Shown: positions 30,388 to 41,280, counted from the stretch's first letter. The stretch: 64,000 nt of DNA from Silvimonas amylolytica (GCF_014645555.1 NZ_BMLY01000002.1:696729-760728), one strand, 5' to 3'. Numbers and translations are program-made. The notes: a model not told the origin generated them from the sequence alone.

Positions 30388-32676
30388 ATGTCCGCAAACT
30401 TGCTGATTGTTGAATCGCCGTCAAAAGCGAAAACGCTGAAAAAATATCTGGGCCCGGATTTTGAAATCCTGGCCTCCTACGGTCACGTCCGTGGTCTGGT
30501 GCGTAAAGATGGCTCGGTCGACACCGAGCATGACTTCAAAATGAAGTACCAGATCATCGACAAGAACAAAAAACATGTCGATGCCATCTGTTCTGCCGTC
30601 AAAGACGCGCAGCACGTCTATCTGGCAACTGACCCGGACCGCGAAGGCGAGGCGATTTCCTGGCACATCATGGAAATCCTCAAAGACAAAAAGCTGACCG
30701 GCAAAGATCGCACCTTCAAGCGCGTGGTGTTCCACGAGATCACCGAGGCTGCGGTGAAGGCTGCTGTGGCCAACCCGCGTGACATTGACGATGACATGGT
30801 CGATGCACAGCAAGCCCGTAGCGCGCTCGATTACCTTGTGGGCTTTAATCTCTCGCCGCTGCTGTGGCGCAAGGTCCGTTCAGGCTTGTCCGCCGGCCGC
30901 GTGCAAAGCCCGGCGCTGCGCCTGATTTGTGAGCGCGAGACTGAAATCCGCGCATTTACCGCACAGGAATACTGGACCATCCACCTGGATAGTCACAAGG
31001 CACGTAGCAAGTTCGGTGCGCGCCTGTCTGCCTGGCAAGGTAAAAAGCTCGATCAGTTTGATATTCCCGACGAAAAGACCCAGTCCACCATCCTGAGCGC
31101 CCTGCAGGGCAAGGATGCCAAGGTCGCCAACGTCGAGAAGAAAAAGAAATCCCGCAGCCCGGCCGCGCCGTTTACGACCTCCACGCTGCAACAGGAAGCC
31201 GTACGCAAACTGGGCATGACCACAGACCGCGCCATGCGCACCGCACAGCAGTTGTATGAAGGTGTGGACGTGGGCCAGGGGACGGTTGGTCTGATCACCT
31301 ATATGCGTACTGACTCGGTGGCGCTGGCCAACGAGGCGCTGGACGAAATCCGCGGTTATATCGAGTCGAACTTCGACAAGGACTACCTGCCGTCCGCACC
31401 GGTGGTTTACAAGAACAAGGCCAAGAACGCCCAGGAAGCCCACGAGGCCATTCGTCCGACGTCCATCCTGCGTACACCTGAAGCCGTTAAACCGTATCTG
31501 TCTGCTGACCAGTTCAAGCTTTACCAGATGATCTGGAAGCGCACGCTGGCCTGCCAGATGACCCCGGCACGCTTTGATACGGTGGGTGTGGACATCGAAG
31601 TTGGTCCCGAGGCCGTATTCCGTGCTTCCGGCCAGACGCTGGTCTTCCCTGGCTTTATTGCCGTGTACCAGGAAGACCAGGACGATGTCGAAGACGATGA
31701 AGAGGGCGAAGCCCGTCTGCCGGCGCTGGAAGCAGGCGAAGTGCTGCCAGTCGACAAGCTCTTTGGTGAGCAACACTTTACCCAGCCGCCGCCACGTTAT
31801 TCTGAAGCCAGCCTGGTGAAAACGCTGGAAGAGTTCGGCATCGGTCGCCCGTCTACCTACGCGTCTATCATCAAAACGCTGAAAGACCGCGAGTATGTCG
31901 ATCTGGACAAGAAACGCTTCATCCCGACCGATACCGGTGAGGTGGTGAACAAATTCCTGACCGATCACTTCACACAGTACGTGGATTACAACTTCACCGC
32001 GCGCATGGAAGACCAGCTGGACGATATCTCGACCGGCAAGCGCGAGTGGGTACCGGTGCTGGATGAGTTCTGGAAACGTTTCCATGAACAGGTCGTAGAA
32101 AAACAGTCGTTGTCACGCAAGGAAGTGACCCAGGAAGAACTGGACGAATTGTGTCCAAAATGTGGCAATAAACTTGCCATTCGTCTGGGCAAGCGTGGCC
32201 GTTTTATTGGCTGCACCACGTATCCGGAATGTGACTACACCCGCAATCTGAACGAAGACGCCGACACTGCGCCGACCGAGCCGGAAGTCGTGGAAGGCCG
32301 TGTTTGTCCGGAGGACGGCGGCCAATTGCTGATCAAGAGCGGTCGGTATGGCAAGTTTATTGGCTGCGCCAACTACCCCAAGTGCAAGCACATTGAACCG
32401 CTGGAAAAACCAAAGGACACGGGCGTGGAATGCCCGCAGTGCCACAAGGGAACGCTGACCGAGAAGAAGAGTCGCTACGGCAAACTGTTCTACTCATGCT
32501 CCACCTACCCCAAGTGCACTTATGCGACATGGAACCCGCCGATTGCCGAGCCGTGCCCCAAGTGTGCCTGGCCGGTACTGACGCTGAAAACCACCAAGCG
32601 TCGGGGCGTGGAAAAAGTATGCCCGCAGAAAGAATGTGGTTTCTCGGAACAGGTCTCTCCGCCAGACGCGAATTGA
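30388..32676 (+). CDS. topA: DNA topoisomerase I
   Basis: 762-residue type IA topoisomerase that relaxes negative supercoils. The TOPRIM domain opens the chain (LLIVESPSKAKTLKKYLG; LATDPDREGEAISWH carries the DxD metal site) and the active-site tyrosine is Y305 in GLITYMRTDS. Four C-terminal zinc-ribbon repeats of the CxxC...C type are present (CPKCGNKLAIR, CPEDGGQLLIK, CPQCHKGTLTE, CPKCAWPVLTL), so the chain is complete. A terminator follows. Confidence 0.97.
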   Translation: MSANLLIVESPSKAKTLKKYLGPDFEILASYGHVRGLVRKDGSVDTEHDFKMKYQIIDKNKKHVDAICSAVKDAQHVYLATDPDREGEAISWHIMEILKDKKLTGKDRTFKRVVFHEITEAAVKAAVANPRDIDDDMVDAQQARSALDYLVGFNLSPLLWRKVRSGLSAGRVQSPALRLICERETEIRAFTAQEYWTIHLDSHKARSKFGARLSAWQGKKLDQFDIPDEKTQSTILSALQGKDAKVANVEKKKKSRSPAAPFTTSTLQQEAVRKLGMTTDRAMRTAQQLYEGVDVGQGTVGLITYMRTDSVALANEALDEIRGYIESNFDKDYLPSAPVVYKNKAKNAQEAHEAIRPTSILRTPEAVKPYLSADQFKLYQMIWKRTLACQMTPARFDTVGVDIEVGPEAVFRASGQTLVFPGFIAVYQEDQDDVEDDEEGEARLPALEAGEVLPVDKLFGEQHFTQPPPRYSEASLVKTLEEFGIGRPSTYASIIKTLKDREYVDLDKKRFIPTDTGEVVNKFLTDHFTQYVDYNFTARMEDQLDDISTGKREWVPVLDEFWKRFHEQVVEKQSLSRKEVTQEELDELCPKCGNKLAIRLGKRGRFIGCTTYPECDYTRNLNEDADTAPTEPEVVEGRVCPEDGGQLLIKSGRYGKFIGCANYPKCKHIEPLEKPKDTGVECPQCHKGTLTEKKSRYGKLFYSCSTYPKCTYATWNPPIAEPCPKCAWPVLTLKTTKRRGVEKVCPQKECGFSEQVSPPDAN

Positions 32677-32726
32677 CGCGACGCCGGAACCACGCCAGAC
32701 TCTCACTTAACAGTGATACTTACAAG

Positions 32727-32762
32727 AACCGGCCCTCGCGACCTGCGGCGGCCGGTTTTCTC
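32727..32762 (+). terminator. Hairpin terminator after topA
   Basis: AACCGGCC and GGCCGGTT form a perfect 8-base-pair stem around a 15-base GC-rich loop, followed by a short T-rich stretch (TTTTCTCTT). Confidence 0.75.
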
Positions 32763-32827
32763 TTGCTACCCGTAAGAATCTGTTAAGTGCCTGACGCCAG
32801 AATTTGCCAGGACGACAAACAGGTTGA

Positions 32828-35461
32828 ATGAGTCTTTTGATGGTTAACCCGGAACGGCCCGAGCCGGTGGTTGACGCTGCAGCACGTGGCGATCAAGCAC
32901 TTTGCCTGGCCTATTTTGATGCGCTTGAATGTGTAGTACCGCAGTTGCTGGCCGATGAAGATCAACCCGATCTCACCGCTGTGCTGGCCGTTGTCGGGCA
33001 AACTGCGCGTGCCAGCCTCGCCAGTCTGTACCTGAACCCGCAAGGTGAGCACGATCATGCGCGGCTGGTGGCGGTCTGGCGTGATCCGGGTTGTCGCATC
33101 GCTGAAGTCACCCCTGATTACCTTCGTGTTATCGAATACCCCGCATTTGCGTTCCTGACCGACTCGTTGCTGGCCGGGCGTCAACTGGACGTTGCCCTGC
33201 CTGAACTGCCGTTGGCTGAACAAATGTGGCTGGCGCAACTGGGTGCGCGCCGACTACTCAGTATTCCGTTGCATGATCGCGGCGAACTCACCGGCTTTAT
33301 CTGCTTGCTGGATGAAGGCGAAGAGCGCCAGCGCAGCACGCAAGAATTGCGTATGCTGAACATGCTTGGCACGCATATAGGTCAGGCACTCACCCGGCGC
33401 AAACTTCAATCCGGGCTGGCCGCGTCCGAGTCCCGCATGCGGGCACTGGTGGGCGCCACGAGCGACATGGTGTTTGAAGTGCGTACCGATGGCCGCATTG
33501 GTCAGGCCTGGTCTGGTCACCCGGCACTGGCCGCTGCGGCGACGCTACCCGGCCGTACACTGGCAGATGCCTTGCCAGCAGGTCTGGCGACGCAGATCGG
33601 CAAAGCGCTGCCGGTCGCCCGCGTCATGCAACGCGTGCAATCGTTTAACTGGTCGCTCCGTCACGGCGGCACGCTGGTTTGGTTCCGGGTCCGTGTGCAG
33701 CCCATTGCGGGCACTGACGGCGGTGCGGTCATTCAAGTGCATGACATGACAGCACACATGGCCGATAGCCAGCGTCGTCAGAGTTTGCTCGATACCTTCA
33801 ATCTGCTGGAAGAAGCCATTCTTGACCTCACGCCTGCGCACGACCTCGCCGAGTGTAGCCCGGCCTGGGCTACGTTGCGTGGGGTAGAAGCACGTGAAGC
33901 CCAGCGAGATATCGGCAAGCGTCTCTCTACCTGGATCTTCCCGGATGATGCGCCGCAGGTGGCGCAGGCATTAGCGCAATTGCCCGAATGTCACGGCGAT
34001 GTCGCGCCGGTTCGTTTTCGCTTGATGCAGCAGAGCGGCGAATTCCTGTGGGTCGAAGCCCGCTTGTTGCCGCGCTTTGACGAAGACTGCCAGCTGAATG
34101 GCATTCGTGTTGTATTGCGTGATGTGACCGTTGCGCATGTCAGTGAACAACACATTACCCAGTTGGCGCTGTACGACGGGCTGACCAAGCTGCCTAACCG
34201 GCTGATGCTGGATGATCAACTGGCCAGCGCCATCGAGCGCGCCCGTCGCAATAACACCAAGGTGGCGCTGGGTTTCCTCGATCTGGATCAATTCAAGCAG
34301 ATCAACGATGCCTTCGGCCATCGCACCGGGGACCAGTTGCTGGTTGGCCTGGCGCAACAACTGAAGAGCGTCCTGGGCGAGCACGACATGCTGGCCCGCT
34401 GGGGCGGTGATGAATTCGTCGTCTTGATGCCCGATGTCACCGACACCAATGCGCTGAAAGAGCGGGCCGAGCGTCTGCGCAGCATTACCCGGCAGGGTCT
34501 GGCGCTGGATGGACTGGATGCACGCCCGACAGTCAGTGCCGGCTTTGCGGTGTTCCCGGATAACGCCAGTTGCGGCGAAGACCTGTTGTCCGCCGCAGAT
34601 CACACCATGCACCATGCCAAGCATGTAGGCCGCAATACGGTGTGTTTTTACGGCGATTTGTTGCATATGAAGTCGCTGGGCCGCGAACATGTGGCCATTC
34701 AGGCGCGGCTGGCCGATGCCATTCGCCAGAACCGGCTGCAGGTGTTCTACCAGCCGATCGTACGTTCACGTGATGGTGAGGTGTTTGCAGTCGAAGCACT
34801 CGCCCGCTGGCAGGATGAAAAGAATGGCTGGATCAGCCCGGAACTCTTTATTCCGATGGCTGAGAAAGTCGGCCTGATCCAGGAGCTGTCGGACGTGGTG
34901 GCTGCGCAAGCGTTCTCGCGCCTGCGCGAGTGGCGCGATGCCGGTCTGACCCAGCGGCTGATGCTGAATATCTCGCGCAGTCAGCTGTTCGCGCCTGAGT
35001 TTGTCTCTGGCATGCTCGATATGTTGCTGCGATACCGTTTGCGTCCGCAGGACGTGATCCTGGAAATCACCGAGTCTGTCGCACTGACAGACTACTCGCG
35101 CCAGCTCAAACATTTGCGTCAGTTGGCCGCCGCCGGTTTCCAGTTGGCGATTGATGACTTTGGCACCGGTTATTCCTCGCTCTCGCAACTGCATGAAATG
35201 CCTGCTGCTTTGATCAAGGTGGACGTCTCGTTTGCGCAGCGTCTGAACACGGAAGAAGGTCGCCGCGTTATGCAGGCCATCATCCAGCTGGCGCAAGGTC
35301 TGCAGCTGCAGACCATCGTCGAAGGCGTTGAGTCGGTCGAGACGGCACGCTTCCTGCAAGGCATGGGTGTGGATTACCTGCAAGGCTTTCACTTCAGCGA
35401 GCCAGTGCCCAGCGGCGTGGCCGAACTGTGGATGCGTCTGGGTCTGGCCAACAAAGCCTGA
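32828..35461 (+). CDS. GAF-PAS-PAS-GGDEF-EAL cyclic di-GMP protein
   Basis: 877-residue soluble protein without a signal peptide or membrane segments. Likely order: a GAF-type region (about 60-195), two PAS regions (about 200-310 and 320-445), GGDEF domain with GGDEF at residues 526-530, and EAL domain with E656-A-L. The phosphodiesterase metal and catalytic motifs look complete (VEALARW, NISRSQ, EITES, IDDFGTGYSSL, KVDVSF, VEGVE). The GGDEF loop is also canonical, but the I-site position reads GEHD instead of RxxD, so feedback inhibition by product should be lost. Whether the net activity is synthesis or breakdown cannot be decided from sequence. Confidence 0.88.
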   Translation: MSLLMVNPERPEPVVDAAARGDQALCLAYFDALECVVPQLLADEDQPDLTAVLAVVGQTARASLASLYLNPQGEHDHARLVAVWRDPGCRIAEVTPDYLRVIEYPAFAFLTDSLLAGRQLDVALPELPLAEQMWLAQLGARRLLSIPLHDRGELTGFICLLDEGEERQRSTQELRMLNMLGTHIGQALTRRKLQSGLAASESRMRALVGATSDMVFEVRTDGRIGQAWSGHPALAAAATLPGRTLADALPAGLATQIGKALPVARVMQRVQSFNWSLRHGGTLVWFRVRVQPIAGTDGGAVIQVHDMTAHMADSQRRQSLLDTFNLLEEAILDLTPAHDLAECSPAWATLRGVEAREAQRDIGKRLSTWIFPDDAPQVAQALAQLPECHGDVAPVRFRLMQQSGEFLWVEARLLPRFDEDCQLNGIRVVLRDVTVAHVSEQHITQLALYDGLTKLPNRLMLDDQLASAIERARRNNTKVALGFLDLDQFKQINDAFGHRTGDQLLVGLAQQLKSVLGEHDMLARWGGDEFVVLMPDVTDTNALKERAERLRSITRQGLALDGLDARPTVSAGFAVFPDNASCGEDLLSAADHTMHHAKHVGRNTVCFYGDLLHMKSLGREHVAIQARLADAIRQNRLQVFYQPIVRSRDGEVFAVEALARWQDEKNGWISPELFIPMAEKVGLIQELSDVVAAQAFSRLREWRDAGLTQRLMLNISRSQLFAPEFVSGMLDMLLRYRLRPQDVILEITESVALTDYSRQLKHLRQLAAAGFQLAIDDFGTGYSSLSQLHEMPAALIKVDVSFAQRLNTEEGRRVMQAIIQLAQGLQLQTIVEGVESVETARFLQGMGVDYLQGFHFSEPVPSGVAELWMRLGLANKA

Positions 35462-35479
35462 CGCAGCACGCCGGCCCGG

Positions 35480-36283
35480 TTAGCTATAGAGCGGCGGCAG
35501 CTTGTTGCTGCGAATCTGTTCAGACAGCGTGCGCAGCACGGCTGGAGGGGCGCGCCCCACCAGTACGTAACTCACGTTATTACTGCGCCAGGTCATGATG
35601 GTCTGGTTCTCGTCCGTCCTTTCTTGCAAGGTTTTGTCCGGCCGGTTATCTGGCGCGGCGCACAGTGCAACCGGATCACCCGCGGTGGGCAGATAAACCA
35701 TCTGTACCACGGGCTTGTCGTTGTAACGCAGCCGCTGCACGCGCTTGAACTCAAAGTGCATGGCGTTTAGATCAGGAATGCGTACCGCCATGTGATCGCG
35801 CGTCTTGATGTCTTCCAGCGTGCGCGCAGAGAGCGTGGCATCGTCACGCACATCGACCAGCGTGTCGCGCACATACATCTCCTGGTATTGCGCGACGGCA
35901 TTGACCCATGGGCCATCGCCATCTGCCGCGCTTTCCCAATACCGAACACCACCCAGTGCACACAATGCGCCAGCAAAGAACGCCCCGGCCAGGCGTGCAG
36001 TTTGCCAGCGTGCGGGCTGGCGGCCGGTCAGCAGCGGCATGGGCGCAGCGCGCTCGCGACTGGCTTGCGCCAGAACATGGATGCTGGTGCGCAAGCTGGC
36101 GGGGATGTCTGGCTGCACTTCACTGGCAAACGCCTCGGCATAGGGCAGGCGCGAGGCGGCCAGCGCCTGGGCCGTGGCGAGGGCTTCGGGCGATTCAGCC
36201 ACCAGTCTGGCGACTTCATCCGCATCGGCCGCAGACAATTCGCCATCTACCCAGGCCAGCAGCAGGGTTTCGTTCAGTTTCAT
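35480..36283 (-). CDS. Membrane anti-sigma factor
   Basis: 267-residue single-pass membrane protein. The cytoplasmic N-terminus has the anti-sigma helix pattern (LLLAWVDGELSAADADEVARLV) but no zinc-binding HxxxCxxC motif. One membrane segment lies near residues 98-113 (RLAGAFFAGALCALGGVRYW), and the periplasmic C-terminal domain of about 150 residues is unassigned. It overlaps the ECF sigma gene by 4 bases, the standard arrangement of a sigma/anti-sigma pair. Its signal is unknown. Confidence 0.8.
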   Translation of the reverse strand: MKLNETLLLAWVDGELSAADADEVARLVAESPEALATAQALAASRLPYAEAFASEVQPDIPASLRTSIHVLAQASRERAAPMPLLTGRQPARWQTARLAGAFFAGALCALGGVRYWESAADGDGPWVNAVAQYQEMYVRDTLVDVRDDATLSARTLEDIKTRDHMAVRIPDLNAMHFEFKRVQRLRYNDKPVVQMVYLPTAGDPVALCAAPDNRPDKTLQERTDENQTIMTWRSNNVSYVLVGRAPPAVLRTLSEQIRSNKLPPLYS

Positions 36284-36813
36284 GGCCTGACTCCCTTGGG
36301 CAAGCGTTGCGGTCGTGTCACGGCAAAACGTTCGCCCAGCGTGATCCGGGCGCGGGCAAGACGGCTCATCACCGTACCAATCGGAATATCAAGGGCGACG
36401 GCGGCTTCCCGATAACTCAGACCTTCGATCGCGACCAGCAGCATGACCACGCGTTGTGGATCGGGTAATGCGCCCACCGCGCTGATGATTTGCTGATGCA
36501 GCATCTCGTTTTCCGGGTCGCTGGCACGCGGATCAGGCAGGTGCTCGAATGCTTCGTCTTGCCATTCGGCCGCACTGCCGGCGCGTACTTTGCGGGCGCG
36601 CACTTCGCTGATCCAGATCGAATACATGATCGAAAACAGCCACGAGAGCGGCGACGTGCCCTCCTGCAATTGATGTGGCCGTTCCAGCGCCCGCACACAG
36701 GCTCGCTGCACCAGATCTTCTGCATCGTGGCGATTGGCGGTCAGGCGCAAGGCAAAGCGCCATAGCCGTGGCAATAGCGACGGAATCAGCCGGGATAAAT
36801 CTTCGTCGAGCAT
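36280..36813 (-). CDS. ECF-type RNA polymerase sigma factor
   Basis: 177-residue ECF sigma factor with region 2 (LWRFALRLTANRHDAEDLVQRACVRALE and SWLFSIMYSIWISE) and region 4 (LPDPQRVVMLLVAIEGLSYREAAVALDIP, VMSRLARAR). Regions 1 and 3 are missing, as expected of the group. It precedes its anti-sigma gene. A GGAATAAA...CGTTA promoter on its own strand 45-70 bases upstream suggests autoregulation, and a matching promoter faces the TPR gene at 36980. Confidence 0.92.
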   Translation of the reverse strand: MLDEDLSRLIPSLLPRLWRFALRLTANRHDAEDLVQRACVRALERPHQLQEGTSPLSWLFSIMYSIWISEVRARKVRAGSAAEWQDEAFEHLPDPRASDPENEMLHQQIISAVGALPDPQRVVMLLVAIEGLSYREAAVALDIPIGTVMSRLARARITLGERFAVTRPQRLPKGVRP

Positions 36814-36857
36814 CGACTGGTGTCCTGCGTAAGCACGATAAGCGGGAATGTATCGGA

Positions 36858-36883
36858 TAACGGTTGGTGCACCGGTTTATTCC
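36858..36883 (-). promoter_or_regulatory. Candidate ECF promoter for the sigma/anti-sigma operon
   Basis: Read on the minus strand: GGAATAAA (36883-36876) then CGTTA (36862-36858), with 14 bases between GGAATAA and CGTTA. GGAA at -35 is the usual element of ECF sigma promoters. It lies 45 bases before the sigma gene start. Confidence 0.5.
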
Positions 36884-36906
36884 GGCGGCTCATAAAAAAA
36901 TGTTGC

Positions 36907-36933
36907 GGAATAAATGCACCCCGCCCGGCGTTT
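36907..36933 (+). promoter_or_regulatory. Candidate ECF promoter for the TPR protein
   Basis: GGAATAAA (36907-36914) then CGTTT (36929-36933), with 15 bases between GGAATAA and CGTTT. It mirrors the divergent promoter at 36858-36883 and lies about 47 bases before the TPR gene start, so both are probably read by the sigma factor encoded here. Confidence 0.5.
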
Positions 36934-36979
36934 GCGTAACAAGTGGCCACGATGGCCCGCCCGGGTAAAGGAGACGGCA

Positions 36980-37453
36980 ATGAAGCGCAGCGTGATTAAA
37001 CTGACACTGATTGCCCTGCTGATTGGCACCAGCGCTGCGGCATGGGCTTCTGGCGGCGGAGGGGGAGGCGGTGGCCAATCGGTCCCCGTTTCTGCGATGG
37101 AATCCCGCATCAAGGCCAAACTGGATGCGCAAGACTGGCAGGGTGCGCTGTCGCTGCTGGATGAGGTACGCCAGCAGCAACCGCGCAATGCGGACTGGTG
37201 GAATTACACCGGCTATGCCCAGCGCCATCTTGGGCATATGCCGGAATCCTTCGCCGCTTATGAAGAGGCGCTACGCCTCAACCCCAAGCACCTTGGCGCG
37301 CATGAATATCTGGGTGAGGCGTATTTGCAGGACAATCAGCCAGAGAAAGCCAAGGCCCAACTGGCGCAGTTACAACAACTCTGCGGCCAATGCGAAGAGT
37401 ACGAAGACCTGGAGCGGGCTGTGACTGATTACATGGCCAGACATCCAGGCTAA
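36980..37453 (+). CDS. Secreted TPR-repeat protein
   Basis: 157 residues from the ATG at 36980 behind a strong AAAGGAGA site; the frame is open further upstream but without a good start. A Sec signal (MKRSVIKLTLIALLIGTSAAAWA) is followed by a run of eight glycines and then two to three TPR helices (DWWNYTGYAQRHLGHMPESF, YEEALRLNPKHLGAHEYLGE). A C-terminal CGQCEEYEDLERAV motif carries two cysteines that could form a disulfide or bind metal. The shared ECF-type promoter with the divergent sigma operon makes it a probable regulon member. Confidence 0.8.
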   Translation: MKRSVIKLTLIALLIGTSAAAWASGGGGGGGGQSVPVSAMESRIKAKLDAQDWQGALSLLDEVRQQQPRNADWWNYTGYAQRHLGHMPESFAAYEEALRLNPKHLGAHEYLGEAYLQDNQPEKAKAQLAQLQQLCGQCEEYEDLERAVTDYMARHPG

Positions 37454-37457
37454 ACAC

Positions 37458-38156
37458 TCAGGACATCGCCGATCTTGAGTGATGCGGCGCGGCATGCCGC
37501 CGCCGCCATCCAGTGAGCCCCAACAGCCCGATACCCAGCAAGGCCCAGGTGCCAGGCTCGGGTACAGGCTCAAGCTGCAGATGATCCAGAAATAGCGTGG
37601 TGTTGCTGCTCATGTAAAAAAGGTCTGCATCGTTCTCGGGGGTGGGCAATTGCACAAACACCCAAGGAGAGTTTCCTGGCAGCGCCGCCGGAATCACGAC
37701 GTTGGCATACCAGAACGAGGTGGGCGGGCCTGGTGCATTGTCCCCCTGCAGATCAAACGCATTGAGATTGAGGATGGCGCCTTGTGAGCCATAGGGTGCA
37801 TACACCCGGACATTGGCAAGCGCAAAGAAGTCGCCATTGTTAGACGAAATAGCGATCCCCGGTGGGTAGGACCCGTTGGATTCATCCGGATTGACATTCA
37901 GTGCTATCGTGCCCGACCAGGCTGGCGCCACGGGCGTACCGTTGTACGAGCCAAAGGACAGATCGGTAAACTGGCCCGCCACGGTAAAGTTGTTTTGCGG
38001 TGAGACGGCAGCGGCGAAATCGGTATGGGATGGTGAACTGATCATGGTGGGTGAAATCGGGATATCGTCGAAGTCCATCACTTCGGCAAACCCCGGAGGC
38101 GCAAGGCTGGCCAGCATGCATGCCAGCGCAAGAGAAGATAACGAGCGTGAATTCAT
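37458..38156 (-). CDS. PEP-CTERM exported protein 1
   Basis: 232-residue secreted protein. A Sec signal (LALACMLASLAPPGFA) precedes a beta-rich domain of about 180 residues with no catalytic motif I recognise. It ends in a full PEP-CTERM sorting signal: VPEPGTW, a hydrophobic helix ALLGIGLLGL and the basic cluster GWRRRHA. This signal is recognised by an exosortase (EpsH/XrtA family), which is not in the window. A paralogue-like PEP-CTERM gene lies 51 bases upstream on the same strand, so the two are probably cotranscribed. Confidence 0.85.
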   Translation of the reverse strand: MNSRSLSSLALACMLASLAPPGFAEVMDFDDIPISPTMISSPSHTDFAAAVSPQNNFTVAGQFTDLSFGSYNGTPVAPAWSGTIALNVNPDESNGSYPPGIAISSNNGDFFALANVRVYAPYGSQGAILNLNAFDLQGDNAPGPPTSFWYANVVIPAALPGNSPWVFVQLPTPENDADLFYMSSNTTLFLDHLQLEPVPEPGTWALLGIGLLGLTGWRRRHAAPHHSRSAMS

Positions 38157-38207
38157 GGGGTACTCCTGATCAGAAATACTCGGAAGAATGTGCGGTCTTC
38201 TGGTTGA

Positions 38208-38864
38208 TCAGTGGCTATGCAGGCGCTTGCGACCCAGCAAGGCGCCCAGTAGACCCAGTCCGAACAAAGACCAGGTCTCTGGCTCTGGTACAGCGGTGTA
38301 AATCTTCAGGTTGTCCATGAAGAGGGGTACATTGCTGGAAAACGCGATGCCATAAGGTGAAGCAAGACGCTCATCAAAGGACAGCTTGACCCACGGCGAC
38401 TGTCCCGGCGCAATGGCAGGGATGGTTAGCGTTTCACTGCCGACCTCATCGCCCCATTCACTACCCAACCCGATGGCGGTGATGGTGGCCCCTTGTGGCG
38501 CCGTAGGGGCATAGGCCCAGGCGCTGGCCAGATAGAACGCGCCCAGCCCATTGACACGGATCGAGTCGATATCAGAAATCAGCAGAGATAGCGCCCGTGT
38601 GCCGCTGTATGCCGGGGCAACGGGTATGCCGTTGACCACGCCGTAAGACATGTCCGCGACATTGAAGTAGGTGTAAACAATGTTGTTTGAGACCACATAC
38701 CAGCCATCGCTGACGTGGTTACCCGTCTGCATGCTGCTGTCTTCCGGATATGACTCGAATGTCTCGACAAACGCCGCGACATGGCAGGCGGCTGTGCTGA
38801 ATACTGCGGCGAGTGCCAACTTGCAAGAAAGGGACCACAGGGAACCACGGACCGCGACAAACAT
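38208..38864 (-). CDS. PEP-CTERM exported protein 2
   Basis: 218-residue secreted protein with an N-terminal signal (about residues 10-29) and a PEP-CTERM tail: VPEPETWSLFGLGLLGALLGRKR. The body is similar in plan to the neighbour at 37458: both have a VNGIPVAPAYSGTRAL / YNGTPVAPAWSGTIAL-like segment, showing that they are diverged paralogues. Such proteins are typically found in exopolysaccharide-producing biofilm bacteria; the exact role is unknown. Confidence 0.85.
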   Translation of the reverse strand: MFVAVRGSLWSLSCKLALAAVFSTAACHVAAFVETFESYPEDSSMQTGNHVSDGWYVVSNNIVYTYFNVADMSYGVVNGIPVAPAYSGTRALSLLISDIDSIRVNGLGAFYLASAWAYAPTAPQGATITAIGLGSEWGDEVGSETLTIPAIAPGQSPWVKLSFDERLASPYGIAFSSNVPLFMDNLKIYTAVPEPETWSLFGLGLLGALLGRKRLHSH

Positions 38865-39188
38865 GATTCGACTCCTTGTTCAGGTAGATTGAACCGTTGT
38901 TGCGGGTGGTGATTGAATTTATGATGCAGCGCGATTGTGTCCCTAGTGTACGAAACCCAGGTCCCGACATGGAAACAATCAAAGACGCATGGTCAATGGG
39001 CCGATGACCGGAGGGACGCTCCAGAAGCAATAACCTGGTCAGGATGAGGCGTGGTAAAAATCCGGGGCGGTGGCTGAGGGCTCACGCTGATCATCCGGTT
39101 GGCCGTATCACCAAAAACAAAAAGCCCGGCCAAGCCGGGCTTTTCATATTGGTTAGCCTCATCAAGAGGCCAATCAAGTTTCAGGCGA
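38865..39188. other. Intergenic region between the PEP-CTERM genes and groEL
   Basis: 324 bases holding the upstream region of the PEP-CTERM pair and the groEL terminator (listed separately). I see no gene, and no promoter strong enough to name. Confidence 0.6.
39119..39145 (-). terminator. Rho-independent terminator of the groESL operon
   Basis: On the minus strand, AAAAGCCCGGCTTGGCCGGGCTTTTTG forms a GC-rich stem with a T tract, about 45 bases after the groEL stop. Confidence 0.9.
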
Positions 39189-40835
<1,647 letters not shown>

Positions 40836-40900
40836 TTACTCCTGAATCTTGTTTGTGTGGCCAGAGGCGGCCAGACTGAAAATCGCGGTTCGGGTGAGCC

Positions 40901-41191
40901 TCAGGCTTCAACCACGCCGAAGATGTCTTCTTCGCGTACAACCAGCAGTTCTTCGCCGTTCACTTTGACGGACTGGCCGCTGTACTTGCCCAGGATGACC
41001 TTGTCACCCACTTTGACGGACAGTGCGCGCACTTCGCCGCTATCGAGCAGCTTGCCGGTGCCGATCGCGACGACTTCGCCCAGATCCGGCTTTTCGGCGG
41101 CAGCGCCCGGCAGAACGATACCGGATGCGGTTTTTTCTTCAGCCTCAACACGCTTGATGACTACACGGTCATGCAAGGGACGGATCTTCAT
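40901..41191 (-). CDS. groS: Co-chaperonin GroES
   Basis: 96 residues from the ATG at 41191 ([20 protein letters not shown]). The frame is open 23 codons further upstream, but that part lies in the leader behind the CIRCE element. The mobile loop [17 protein letters not shown] is intact. First gene of the groESL operon. Confidence 0.97.
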   Translation of the reverse strand: MKIRPLHDRVVIKRVEAEEKTASGIVLPGAAAEKPDLGEVVAIGTGKLLDSGEVRALSVKVGDKVILGKYSGQSVKVNGEELLVVREEDIFGVVEA

Positions 41192-41253
41192 CGTTTTTTC
41201 TCCTGAGAAATCAATGCCTGAAAGTTCAGGGGCCATCTGGTAGGTGTGGCCCG

Positions 41254-41280
41254 TTAGCACTCTCGACTAACGAGTGCCAA
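41254..41280. promoter_or_regulatory. CIRCE operator (HrcA binding site)
   Basis: TTAGCACTC, nine bases, GAGTGCCAA: the CIRCE consensus TTAGCACTC-N9-GAGTGCTAA with one mismatch. It lies 63 bases before groES and abuts the -10 box of the upstream promoter, so HrcA would repress groESL in the absence of heat stress. Confidence 0.93.
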
